Shown here: positions 1 to 6,478 of the stretch, one piece after another
How the letters are laid out: the number at the start of each line of letters is the position of its first letter
Numbering within the stretch: the stretch's first letter is position 1
NCBI GenBank assembly: GCA_041180785.1
Contig: JBEGQV010000113.1
Span: forward strand, 1 to 11,230
Direction of reading: 5' to 3'
DNA from: Sandaracinomonas sp041180785
GTDB lineage: Bacteria; Bacteroidota; Bacteroidia; Cytophagales; Spirosomataceae
Length of the DNA stretch: 11,230 nt
Translations under genes and position numbers: made by a program
The notes under the pieces: generated by a model
What the model saw: only the letters and a program-made list of their open reading frames with translations
Databases searched by the model: none
Told to the model about the DNA's origin: nothing

Positions 1-1363
1 AGTGGGACAATTGATCATGCCCATAACTTTCAACATATTGCGTTGTATTCCCTTCTAAAATATCTGCAATATGTTCTAATTCAAATTTTTCTTCCGTTTG
101 TTGAATGGTTTCTAATACCCAAACGACTTCATCTTCAGCTTTGAAAGAAGGCTTAGGGTGAAGACAATTATCGCAAAAGCCACAATTATCAGCTAGGTGT
201 TCCCCGAAATAGTGTAAAAGTTGCTTTCTTCTACATACACCAATATTTGCATAATCTTCCATTTCGGCCAATAGAATTTTTGCATTTTCTTTTTCTGAAA
301 TACCTTTGTTCTTATTGAATTTGTCTAATTTCTCAATATCGTCCTGCGCAAAAAAGAGGATACAGGTTCCATCCAATCCATCTCTACCAGCTCTTCCCGT
401 TTCTTGATAATACCCTTCCAATGATTTAGGAGCATCATAATGAATGACAAATCGGACATCTGGTTTATCAATGCCCATTCCAAAGGCAATAGTGGCAACC
501 ATTACATCTACCTCTTCATTTAAAAAGGCTTCCTGGTTATTCATTCGCACTTGCGGATCTAGTCCAGCGTGATAGGGTAATGCATTTACTCCATTAACAT
601 GTAATAAATCGGCAACCTCCTCAACTTTCTTTCGACTTAAACAATAAATAATGCCCGCTTTGCCTGTGTGCGATTTAATATATCGGATGAGTTGCTTATC
701 GACCTCATGTTTTGAACGAATTTCATAATATAAATTCTTTCGGTTAAAAGAAGATTTAAAGACTTGCGCCTCTTCTAAACCCAATGTTTTTTGAATATCC
801 TGTTGAACTTTTGGGGTAGCCGTTGCAGTTAATGCGATGATGGGTAATTTGCTGTCAATTTCTTCAATGATAGATTTTATTTTTCGATATTCTGGTCGAA
901 AATCGTGTCCCCATTCAGAAATACAATGTGCCTCATCTATGGCTACGAAAGAAATGTTTGCTTGACGTAAAAAGGATAAGTTTTCTTGTTTATTTAAGGA
1001 TTCAGGAGCGATGTATAATAATTTTACTTCACCTTTTATCACCTCAGATTTCACTTTGTTAATTTCAGCCTTGCTCAAGGAAGAATTTAGGAATTGTGCA
1101 TTCACACCAAAAGCCACCATTTGATCCACTTGATTTTTCATCAGTGCAATTAGAGGAGAAATGACGATGGCTGTTCCCGGCATTACAATGGCTGGAAGTT
1201 GGTAACATAACGATTTACCAGCACCAGTCGGCATTAAAACAAAACTGTGGTTTCCCTCAATTGTATTTTTTATAATATGCTCTTGCTCACCCCTGAATTG
1301 GTCAAATCCAAAAGTTTGCTTCAAATGTTCTTTTAAAACCTCTGTGGTAATCGAATTAGGCAT
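1..1363 (-). CDS. recQ: ATP-dependent DNA helicase RecQ (C-terminal part beyond window)
   Basis: 3'-5' superfamily 2 DNA helicase used in recombination and repair of stalled forks, acting on DNA in the cytoplasm. I translated it by hand. The ATG at 1363-1361 opens a frame that stays open to the window edge, giving 454 codons. Visible motifs are motif 0 (FRGEQ, about residues 23-27), Walker A MPTGAGKS (44-51), the DEAH box AIDEAHCISEWGHDFRP (141-157), and a C-terminal helicase lobe with GMGIDKPDVRFVIHYD and QETGRAGRDG. Four zinc-ligand cysteines sit at C377, C394, C397 and C400, close to their positions in E. coli RecQ. The last visible residues enter the RQC winged-helix region (GHDQLS). The RQC remainder and any HRDC domain lie outside the window. 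It diverges from kdsD with a 78-bp gap. No clear TAnnTTTG box is seen in front of it. Family assignment is secure. Confidence 0.96.
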   Translation of the reverse strand, partial: MPNSITTEVLKEHLKQTFGFDQFRGEQEHIIKNTIEGNHSFVLMPTGAGKSLCYQLPAIVMPGTAIVISPLIALMKNQVDQMVAFGVNAQFLNSSLSKAEINKVKSEVIKGEVKLLYIAPESLNKQENLSFLRQANISFVAIDEAHCISEWGHDFRPEYRKIKSIIEEIDSKLPIIALTATATPKVQQDIQKTLGLEEAQVFKSSFNRKNLYYEIRSKHEVDKQLIRYIKSHTGKAGIIYCLSRKKVEEVADLLHVNGVNALPYHAGLDPQVRMNNQEAFLNEEVDVMVATIAFGMGIDKPDVRFVIHYDAPKSLEGYYQETGRAGRDGLDGTCILFFAQDDIEKLDKFNKNKGISEKENAKILLAEMEDYANIGVCRRKQLLHYFGEHLADNCGFCDNCLHPKPSFKAEDEVVWVLETIQQTEEKFELEHIADILEGNTTQYVESYGHDQLSH

Positions 1364-1413
1364 AATTTTTAAACATTGGTTTTCAGTTCATAGTCATTTT
1401 TATGCTTTTTCGG

Positions 1414-1421
1414 TATCTTTG
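1414..1421 (+). promoter_or_regulatory. -7 box (TATCTTTG) for kdsD
   Basis: TATCTTTG matches the Bacteroidota primary-sigma -7 consensus TAnnTTTG. It lies 20 bases before the TTG start of kdsD, which predicts a leader of only about 13-15 nt. No convincing TTG -33 element is found at the usual 17-23 bp spacing, so only half the promoter is supported. Confidence 0.55.
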
Positions 1422-1441
1422 AACCGTAAAACATCTTTAAA

Positions 1442-2407
1442 TTGAAATTAAGCAAAAATATTGAATCCACAGCAAAAAAAATTTTACAAGAAGAAGCGAA
1501 TGCTATTCTTAAAGTAAAAGATTTAATTGATGCGCAGTTTGTTGCTTGCGTGGAACATTTATTAGCTCAAAAAGGAAGAATTGTTTTTACCGGAATCGGG
1601 AAATCGGCCATCATTGCCCAGAAAATTGTCGCAACACTTAATTCGACAGGCACTCCATCCATTTTTATGCATGCGGCGGATGCCATTCATGGCGACTTGG
1701 GTATGATACAATCGGAGGATTCAGTTGTTTGTATTTCAAAATCTGGAGATACGCCCGAAATTAAAGTGTTGGTGCCATTAATTAAACGGTTGGGCGTGTC
1801 ATTAATTGCCATGGTGTCGAATCCGGGCTCATTTTTAGGACAACAAGCAGATTTTATTTTACATGCATTGGCTGAAAGAGAGGCAGATGGACTCAACTTG
1901 GCGCCAACAACCTCTACCACCGTAGCACTTGCCTTGGGTGATGCATTAGCGGTTTGTTTGCTGGAGGCAAGGGGATTTTCCTCACAAGATTTTGCAAAAT
2001 ATCATCCAGGTGGAGCTCTGGGAAAGCGATTGTATTTAAAGGTAAGTGATATGTATCCGCATCATGATTTTCCTAAAATCGGACCAAATGCGACCATACA
2101 AGAGGCTATTCATGAGATATCTTCCAAGCGATTGGGTGCCACTACCGTGATGGATGGAAACCAGTTGTTGGGGATTATAACAGATGGCGACTTACGTAGA
2201 ATGTTGGAAAAGTCCACCGATTGGTCACATATGAAATTGTCGGATATGATGAATACGAATCCGAAAACCATTGATGCAGATGCATTTGCAACAGAAGCAC
2301 TTGCCATCATGCAAGCAAAAAATATCACGCAGCTTGTAGTCCTAGAAAACCACAAAGCCGTTGGATTTGTACATTTACACGATTTATTGAAAGAGGGGAT
2401 TGTATAG
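1442..2407 (+). CDS. kdsD: D-arabinose-5-phosphate isomerase, KpsF/GutQ family (SIS + two CBS domains)
   Basis: Interconverts D-ribulose-5-phosphate and D-arabinose-5-phosphate in the cytoplasm, the first committed step toward Kdo of lipopolysaccharide. At 321 aa it is close to E. coli KdsD (328). The SIS sugar-isomerase domain spans about residues 35-180, with GIGKSA (51-56), STGTPS (68-73), HGDLGM (83-88), KSGDTPE (100-106), a serine/threonine-rich APTTSTT loop (154-160) and HPGGALG (188-194). Two CBS domains follow (about 205-260 and 265-321), with TDGDLRR (247-253) and HLHDLL (311-316). The start is TTG. It fits because the first residues align with the family N-terminus, the next upstream in-frame region has no good start, and a -7 box sits 20 bases upstream. 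No Shine-Dalgarno is present. It stands alone on this strand, converging with the DUF4293 gene. KdsD and GutQ paralogues cannot be told apart by sequence alone, but no sorbitol genes are nearby, which favours the Kdo role. Confidence 0.94.
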   Translation: MKLSKNIESTAKKILQEEANAILKVKDLIDAQFVACVEHLLAQKGRIVFTGIGKSAIIAQKIVATLNSTGTPSIFMHAADAIHGDLGMIQSEDSVVCISKSGDTPEIKVLVPLIKRLGVSLIAMVSNPGSFLGQQADFILHALAEREADGLNLAPTTSTTVALALGDALAVCLLEARGFSSQDFAKYHPGGALGKRLYLKVSDMYPHHDFPKIGPNATIQEAIHEISSKRLGATTVMDGNQLLGIITDGDLRRMLEKSTDWSHMKLSDMMNTNPKTIDADAFATEALAIMQAKNITQLVVLENHKAVGFVHLHDLLKEGIV

Positions 2408-2435
2408 AGTTATGGGTTATGAGTTATGGGTTATG
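2408..2435. repeat. 2 x 14-bp perfect tandem repeat (four heptamers) after kdsD stop
   Basis: The unit AGTTATGGGTTATG occurs twice without mismatch, at 2408-2421 and 2422-2435. Each unit is two related heptamers, AGTTATG and GGTTATG. The array starts at the base after the kdsD stop codon and ends four bases before the stop of the converging DUF4293 gene, filling nearly all of the 32-bp gap. It has no dyad symmetry and is not a terminator hairpin. Confidence 0.9.
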
Positions 2436-2439
2436 TTTA

Positions 2440-2916
2440 TTACCTCATACGATCAGAACTCCTTACTAACATTTCATCCTTTCTAATCAGGCGATTTGCA
2501 ATCATGTTTCCTAAAAGTGCAATTACCAAGGCGTAAAATCCAAGGTCATATTTGCCATTTTGTTCAGGAGAAAATAAAGGGATGGTTTCTTTGAAGACGA
2601 TGTAAAAACCGTAGCCAACTGTACCTGCAATAAGCATTGAATTGATAAGTCCCATCATCATCTGGCGCATTCTGTTTTTATAGTTGAACAAAATACCAAT
2701 ACTCAGGATGGTGGAAGCCCCTAATAATGCAGTCAATAAAAGATGCGAGCTCTCTTTTACTGCTTTTCCGTTTAAAGTTTGTTGCCAATGTTGGATAGTT
2801 ACAAATACTTCATTTCCGTCGAAATTAGTTTTCGACCAGATGTTTACACCTGTTAGAACAAAAATTTCACAGGCAATGACAATCAGTAAAAATATGGATT
2901 GAGGTCTTTGGATCAT
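2440..2916 (-). CDS. DUF4293 family integral membrane protein
   Basis: Function unknown; it belongs to a small inner-membrane family found mainly in Bacteroidota. The 158-aa product begins with the family signature MIQRPQSIFLL. Four hydrophobic segments are predicted at about residues 7-24, 58-78, 87-108 and 123-141. A 27-residue loop between segments 1 and 2 carries NIWSK and IQHW. The C-terminus ends in a charged tail with NRLIRKDE and VRSSDRMR, which resembles the conserved family ending. It lies 41 bases downstream of the carotenoid desaturase gene on the same strand, so it may be co-transcribed. A TAGCTTTG box in the gap suggests a promoter of its own. I see no catalytic motif and infer no activity. 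Confidence 0.85.
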   Translation of the reverse strand: MIQRPQSIFLLIVIACEIFVLTGVNIWSKTNFDGNEVFVTIQHWQQTLNGKAVKESSHLLLTALLGASTILSIGILFNYKNRMRQMMMGLINSMLIAGTVGYGFYIVFKETIPLFSPEQNGKYDLGFYALVIALLGNMIANRLIRKDEMLVRSSDRMR

Positions 2917-2932
2917 GTTGTTAATTTTTTTA

Positions 2933-2940
2933 CAAAGCTA
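2933..2940 (-). promoter_or_regulatory. -7 box (TAGCTTTG) for the DUF4293 gene
   Basis: Read on the minus strand, 2940-2933 is TAGCTTTG, a match to TAnnTTTG 16 bases before the DUF4293 ATG. The nearest upstream TTG (2955-2953) is only 12 bases away, short of normal -33 spacing, so the promoter is tentative. It lies in the 41-bp gap after the desaturase gene. Confidence 0.4.
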
Positions 2941-2957
2941 TTGAAAATCCGGCAATC

Positions 2958-4421
2958 CTATAGCGCTTCACTTGCAATTTTTGCAGAGGATAGGCTTAAG
3001 GGAATTCCGCCACCCGGGTGAACACTTCCTCCAACCCATACCATGTTTGGTATTTTTTTTGAAAAGTTTGGGTGCCTTAAAAAGGCCGAAAATGCATTAT
3101 TTGAAGCGTTTCCATAAAGGGCACCTCCGGCAGAACTCGTACGATTTTCAATTCGTTGTGGGTCCAAATAATCTTCTTCCTCCAAATAATCTTCGATTGA
3201 AACACCAAGAATTCTATTAAGTTTTTGAAGAATAAATTCTTTGGATTTTGCAACATATTCCTCCCAATGTTGTCCAATGTTATGAGGTGTATTAATCAGT
3301 ATGAACCAATTTTCGCCGCCCTCCGAGGCGTCGGTTTTTTCTACTTTTGAGGAGATGTGAAGGTAAACCGTAGGGTCATGATAGATTGTTTTATCGGTAA
3401 AAATGGACTTGAATTCTGCTTGGTAATCTTCACTAAAAAAGATATTATGTACGCCCAATTGGGGAAATTCTTTGTTTATTCCCCAATAAAAAATAATCCC
3501 TGAACTAGATTTTTCTTGTTGAAGTAATTTTTCTGGGAGTTTGATGTCCTGGGGTTTGAACAGTTTTCTATACAAGGGGGTGATGTCTGAGTTGCTACCA
3601 ATAAAATCAAATGCATAATTGCCCTTGCTCGTTCGGATGTCAGAAACAAACCCATTTCGTAGCTGAATTTCTTCAACGGCCTCATTTAAATGAAAATGTA
3701 TGCCAATTTCTTGTGCAAGTTTTACCAAAGAATTTATTATTTCCACCATGCCCCCTTTGGGGAAGTATGCTCCTAAATGAAATTCTAAATGGGGTATAAC
3801 CGTTAAGGTAGCTGGCGTTTGGTACGGATCCGAGCCATTGTAGGTGGCATAGCGGTTGAATAATTGAATCGTTTTTGGGTTTTTAAAACGTTTTTTGTGA
3901 AAAGAATGCATGGTTGTTGTAATGCCCAACTTGTGAAGGTTAAAGTAACCACGTAATGCATCTTTACTCAACCAGGTGCTCCATTTGTGTAAAGACTTTT
4001 CTAAAAATAAGGGCTGAATGATCTCAAATCCGTTTTTAAAATGTTGAAAATACGCCTCAATCGTATTGATGTCTTCACCCAATTGCGTTGCAATTTCTTG
4101 AATCGATTTTTTAGGGTCTGCATATGTTTTTAGTTGTGTGCCATCCTCCCAAAAATAATGACAGATCGTATCGAGTTGTTGATAATGAAAATAATCACTC
4201 GGATTTTTATCAAATAACTCAAATAATTCATTGACTAAATCTGGTTGGGTGAATAGGGATGGGCCTGCATCAAAACGGTATTTGTTTAATTTGATCTCTG
4301 CTAGTTTTCCGCCTGGATATGGATTTTTATCAAATACATGAACCTCATAGCCCTTGTGTGCAGCCCGTAAGGCTAAAGCGATACCTCCAATTCCTGCACC
4401 TATGATGCCAATTTTTTTCAT
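2958..4421 (-). CDS. Carotenoid desaturase, CrtI/CrtD-type FAD oxidoreductase
   Basis: FAD-dependent desaturase of the phytoene-desaturase family, membrane-associated and acting on C40 carotenoids. The 487-aa length is normal for CrtI-like enzymes. The N-terminal dinucleotide fold shows GAGIGG (8-13), then HVFDKN (28-33) and PGGKL (36-40), followed by RFDAGPSLF (49-57), a family signature. Central motifs include QLFNRYATYNGSDPY and a PKGGM segment. The C-terminal FAD motif GGSVHPGGGIPLSLSSA occupies 464-480. The RFDAGPSLFT and EFHLGAYFPKGGM stretches remind me more of flavobacterial CrtD (hydroxycarotenoid 3,4-desaturase in myxol or saproxanthin synthesis) than of CrtI proper. That choice is from memory and uncertain, so I give no symbol. 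No crtB, crtY, crtZ or crtI partner is in view. Only the unrelated DUF4293 gene follows. A 7-bp inverted repeat lies just before the start codon. Confidence 0.88.
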   Translation of the reverse strand: MKKIGIIGAGIGGIALALRAAHKGYEVHVFDKNPYPGGKLAEIKLNKYRFDAGPSLFTQPDLVNELFELFDKNPSDYFHYQQLDTICHYFWEDGTQLKTYADPKKSIQEIATQLGEDINTIEAYFQHFKNGFEIIQPLFLEKSLHKWSTWLSKDALRGYFNLHKLGITTTMHSFHKKRFKNPKTIQLFNRYATYNGSDPYQTPATLTVIPHLEFHLGAYFPKGGMVEIINSLVKLAQEIGIHFHLNEAVEEIQLRNGFVSDIRTSKGNYAFDFIGSNSDITPLYRKLFKPQDIKLPEKLLQQEKSSSGIIFYWGINKEFPQLGVHNIFFSEDYQAEFKSIFTDKTIYHDPTVYLHISSKVEKTDASEGGENWFILINTPHNIGQHWEEYVAKSKEFILQKLNRILGVSIEDYLEEEDYLDPQRIENRTSSAGGALYGNASNNAFSAFLRHPNFSKKIPNMVWVGGSVHPGGGIPLSLSSAKIASEAL

Positions 4422-4431
4422 AAAGTTTAAA

Positions 4432-4453
4432 AAAGTTGCAAAATCACAACTTT
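4432..4453. promoter_or_regulatory. 7-bp inverted repeat before the desaturase gene (possible operator)
   Basis: The arms AAAGTTG (4432-4438) and CAACTTT (4447-4453) are perfect inverted repeats around an 8-base spacer. On the minus strand the spacer reads TGATTTTG, one mismatch from the TAnnTTTG -7 box and 17 bases before the desaturase ATG. The right arm also overlaps the TTTG -33 element of the rightward promoter. A regulator binding here could affect both directions. Alternatively, it is only a small hairpin in the desaturase mRNA leader. The site is seen; its role is inferred. Confidence 0.4.
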
Positions 4454-4479
4454 GCTAAAAAATTGAACGATTAATTTTG
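4451..4479 (+). promoter_or_regulatory. Near-consensus Bacteroidota promoter (TTTG-N17-TAATTTTG)
   Basis: TTTG at 4451-4454 and TAATTTTG at 4472-4479 are separated by 17 bases, giving both -33 and -7 elements at acceptable spacing. This is the best complete promoter in the window. It points right, away from the desaturase gene. Transcription would start near 4486 and meet an intrinsic terminator about 75 bases later, before reaching aspS. Confidence 0.65.
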
Positions 4480-4493
4480 ACTTATCAACCACT

Positions 4494-4527
4494 AAAATTA
4501 AAACCTAACCAAAATTAAAACCTAACC
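4494..4527. repeat. 2 x 17-bp perfect tandem repeat
   Basis: AAAATTAAAACCTAACC is present at 4494-4510 and again at 4511-4527 with no mismatch. It lies between the rightward promoter and the terminator, within the candidate small RNA. The copies have no internal dyad. A recent slippage duplication is the simplest explanation; a paired binding site is possible. Confidence 0.85.
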
Positions 4528-4560
4528 CTTAAACTTTTTGATTTAATAATTGAATTTTTG

Positions 4561-4589
4561 TTGGTGCCCAATCGGGCACCAATTTTTTT
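4561..4589 (+). terminator. Rho-independent terminator, 9-bp perfect stem
   Basis: TTGGTGCCC (4561-4569) pairs perfectly with GGGCACCAA (4574-4582) across an AATC tetraloop, and seven T residues follow (4583-4589). The T-tract is only on the right, so it stops rightward transcription. There is no annotated rightward gene upstream of it, since the neighbour to the left is divergent. That is the main reason to propose a short RNA ending here. Confidence 0.85.
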
Positions 4590-4675
4590 GTTCAAAATAA
4601 AACAAAAAAGTAAAGGAAGAGGAAGAAGAAATGATAAAGTTTTGCAGAATTCTTTTTCGGGCCCTGTATTTTCTG

Positions 4676-4683
4676 TAATTTTG
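4676..4683 (+). promoter_or_regulatory. -7 box (TAATTTTG) for aspS
   Basis: TAATTTTG matches TAnnTTTG and is identical to the -7 boxes at 4472 and 10927. It lies 30 bases before the aspS ATG and downstream of the 4561-4589 terminator, so aspS can be transcribed independently. No clear TTG is found at -33 spacing; a T-rich CTTTTT lies at about the right distance. Confidence 0.6.
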
Positions 4684-4702
4684 CATTTGTTTTTAAAAAT
4701 TT

Positions 4703-4706
4703 AGGA
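4703..4706 (+). promoter_or_regulatory. AGGA ribosome-binding site of aspS
   Basis: AGGA ends seven bases before the ATG at 4714, a normal Shine-Dalgarno spacing. This is one of few such sites in the window and supports 4714 as the start. Confidence 0.5.
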
Positions 4707-4713
4707 AGATTTT

Positions 4714-6477
4714 ATGTTTAGATCGCATACAAATGGGGAGTTGAGAATGGCACATGTTGGCCAAGAAGTTACTTTGTGTGGATGGGTGCAACGCTCAAGA
4801 GATAAAGGAGGGATGATTTGGATTGATTTACGCGACCGTTATGGTATCACGCAGTTAATGCTTGAAGAGGGGAAATCTAATGCGGAGGCAATGGCTACGG
4901 CTCGCTCTTTGGGCAGAGAATTTGTGATTGAGGCAAAGGGTTTGGTAGTGGAACGTTTGTCGAAAAATGATAAAATACCTACAGGTGAAATTGAAATTAA
5001 AGTAGCGGCGATTACTGTTTTAAATCCAGCTAAATTGCCCCCTTTTTTAATAGAAGATGAAACGGATGGAGGAGATGACATCCGCATGAAATATCGTTAT
5101 TTGGATTTGCGAAGAAATCCAATTCGTGCGAGTTTGCAATTACGTCACCGCATGGCACGTGAAGTAAGAAATTACTTAGATAATTTGGAGTTTATTGAGG
5201 TTGAAACACCAGTTTTGATTAAATCTACTCCTGAAGGTGCACGTGATTTTGTCGTACCATCTCGTATGAATCCAGGCGAATTTTATGCCTTGCCACAGTC
5301 GCCACAAACGTTCAAACAATTGTTAATGGTTTCAGGATTTGACCGCTATTATCAATTGGTAAAGTGTTTTAGAGATGAGGATTTGCGTGCCGATCGTCAA
5401 CCTGAATTTACACAAATCGACTGCGAGATGGCTTTTGTGGAACAAGAAGATGTGTTGAATGTGTTTGAAGGCTTAATTAAGCATTTGTTTAAAACTGTTA
5501 AAGGGATCGAAGTGGGAGAAGTGAGTCGCATGACTTATGCTCATGCCATGAAATATTATGGTTCAGATAAGCCAGATATTCGTTTTGGGATGGAGTTTGT
5601 TGAATTGAAAGGAGAAGAGCGCGATCTAACAAGTGGAAAAGATTTTCAAATATTTGATGCGAGTAATTTAGTGGTTGGGATCAATGTGAAAGGGGCATCA
5701 GAATATACCAGAAAGCAAATTGATGAGTTGACAGATTTTGTGAAACGTCCACAAATTGGAGCAAAGGGTTTGGTGAACGTGAAGTACAATTTGGATGGAA
5801 CCATCAAATCATCTGTTGATAAATTTTACTCAGAAGAAGATCTAAAAGCTTGGGCTTCTGCCTTTGGTGCAGAGCCAGGTGATTTGATGTTAGTTCTTTC
5901 GGGTGATGGGGATAAAGTGAGAAAGCAATTGAATGAATTACGTTTGGAATTAGGTAATCGAATGGGCTTACGAAATCCAAATGAATACAGCGTGCATTGG
6001 GTAGTTGACTTTCCTTTGTTGGAATATTCTGAAGAGGAAAATCGTTGGTTTGCGATGCACCACCCGTTTACGAGTCCAAAACCCGAGGATATTGAAGCAA
6101 TGAAAGCGGGTGATTTAGGAAAAGTACGCGCGAATGCCTATGATTTAGTGGTGAATGGTGTGGAAGTAGGAGGAGGGTCTATTCGAATTTTCCAAAAAGA
6201 TTTGCAATCGAAAATGTTTGAAGTATTAGGCTTTACACCTGAAGAGGCGAAGGCACAATTTGGCTTTTTGTTAGATGCATTTGAATACGGTGCACCTCCG
6301 CATGGTGGATTGGCCTTTGGTTTTGACCGACTTTGTTCATTATTTGGAGGAACAGATTCCATCCGTGATTTTATTGCTTTCCCTAAGAACAATGCTGGTC
6401 GGGATGTGATGATTGATTCTCCTTCGCCATTGGCACAAGCGCAATTAGATGAGTTAAAAATTAAATCGACTCTTTAA
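4714..6477 (+). CDS. aspS: Aspartyl-tRNA synthetase, bacterial type
   Basis: Class IIb aminoacyl-tRNA synthetase that charges tRNA-Asp with aspartate in the cytoplasm. The 587-aa length is typical of bacterial AspRS. The N-terminal OB-fold anticodon-binding domain covers about residues 1-115, with LCGWVQRSRDKGG near 21-33. The catalytic core starts near 130 with RYLDLRR (128-134). Motif 2 region FRDEDLRADRQPEFTQID occupies 219-236. The bacterial GAD insertion domain spans roughly 285-405. Motif 3 GLAFGFDRL is at 532-540, with R539 the expected ATP-contacting arginine, followed by FPKNNAGRD. The ATG has an AGGA site and a -7 box upstream. Whether it is discriminating or also charges tRNA-Asn cannot be judged here. 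The next gene starts one base after its stop, so the two are very likely co-transcribed and translationally coupled. Confidence 0.98.
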   Translation: MFRSHTNGELRMAHVGQEVTLCGWVQRSRDKGGMIWIDLRDRYGITQLMLEEGKSNAEAMATARSLGREFVIEAKGLVVERLSKNDKIPTGEIEIKVAAITVLNPAKLPPFLIEDETDGGDDIRMKYRYLDLRRNPIRASLQLRHRMAREVRNYLDNLEFIEVETPVLIKSTPEGARDFVVPSRMNPGEFYALPQSPQTFKQLLMVSGFDRYYQLVKCFRDEDLRADRQPEFTQIDCEMAFVEQEDVLNVFEGLIKHLFKTVKGIEVGEVSRMTYAHAMKYYGSDKPDIRFGMEFVELKGEERDLTSGKDFQIFDASNLVVGINVKGASEYTRKQIDELTDFVKRPQIGAKGLVNVKYNLDGTIKSSVDKFYSEEDLKAWASAFGAEPGDLMLVLSGDGDKVRKQLNELRLELGNRMGLRNPNEYSVHWVVDFPLLEYSEEENRWFAMHHPFTSPKPEDIEAMKAGDLGKVRANAYDLVVNGVEVGGGSIRIFQKDLQSKMFEVLGFTPEEAKAQFGFLLDAFEYGAPPHGGLAFGFDRLCSLFGGTDSIRDFIAFPKNNAGRDVMIDSPSPLAQAQLDELKIKSTL

Positions 6478-6478
6478 A

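Larger units (their letters stand above)
4486..4589 (+). ncRNA. Candidate terminated small RNA or aborted leader upstream of aspS
   Basis: The candidate is bounded by a near-consensus promoter (-7 at 4472-4479) and a strong rho-independent terminator (4561-4589), giving a transcript of roughly 100 nt. It contains no ATG-initiated frame. The 5' half is A-rich, with the 17-bp tandem repeat supplying two single-stranded CCUAACC segments. The 3' half is the terminator stem. aspS has its own downstream promoter, so this RNA is not required to read into aspS. It matches no RNA family I recognise. The alternative is an attenuated aspS leader. The start point is estimated from the promoter. Confidence 0.35.

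Noticed and set aside
1687..1920. Antisense frames over kdsD (also 2110-2355)
   Set aside because: Low-complexity, serine- and cysteine-rich translations opposite well-supported SIS and CBS domains, with no promoter or ribosome site.
3314..3340. GC-rich stem candidate followed by T6 on the plus strand inside the desaturase gene
   Set aside because: Only about four contiguous pairs form (CGCC/GGCG), with extra bases between the stem and the T-run. It is too weak to call a terminator and is explained by coding sequence.
4550..4600. TTG-initiated 16-codon frame through the terminator hairpin
   Set aside because: Starts from TTG with no ribosome site, and its only length comes from the hairpin and T-tract.
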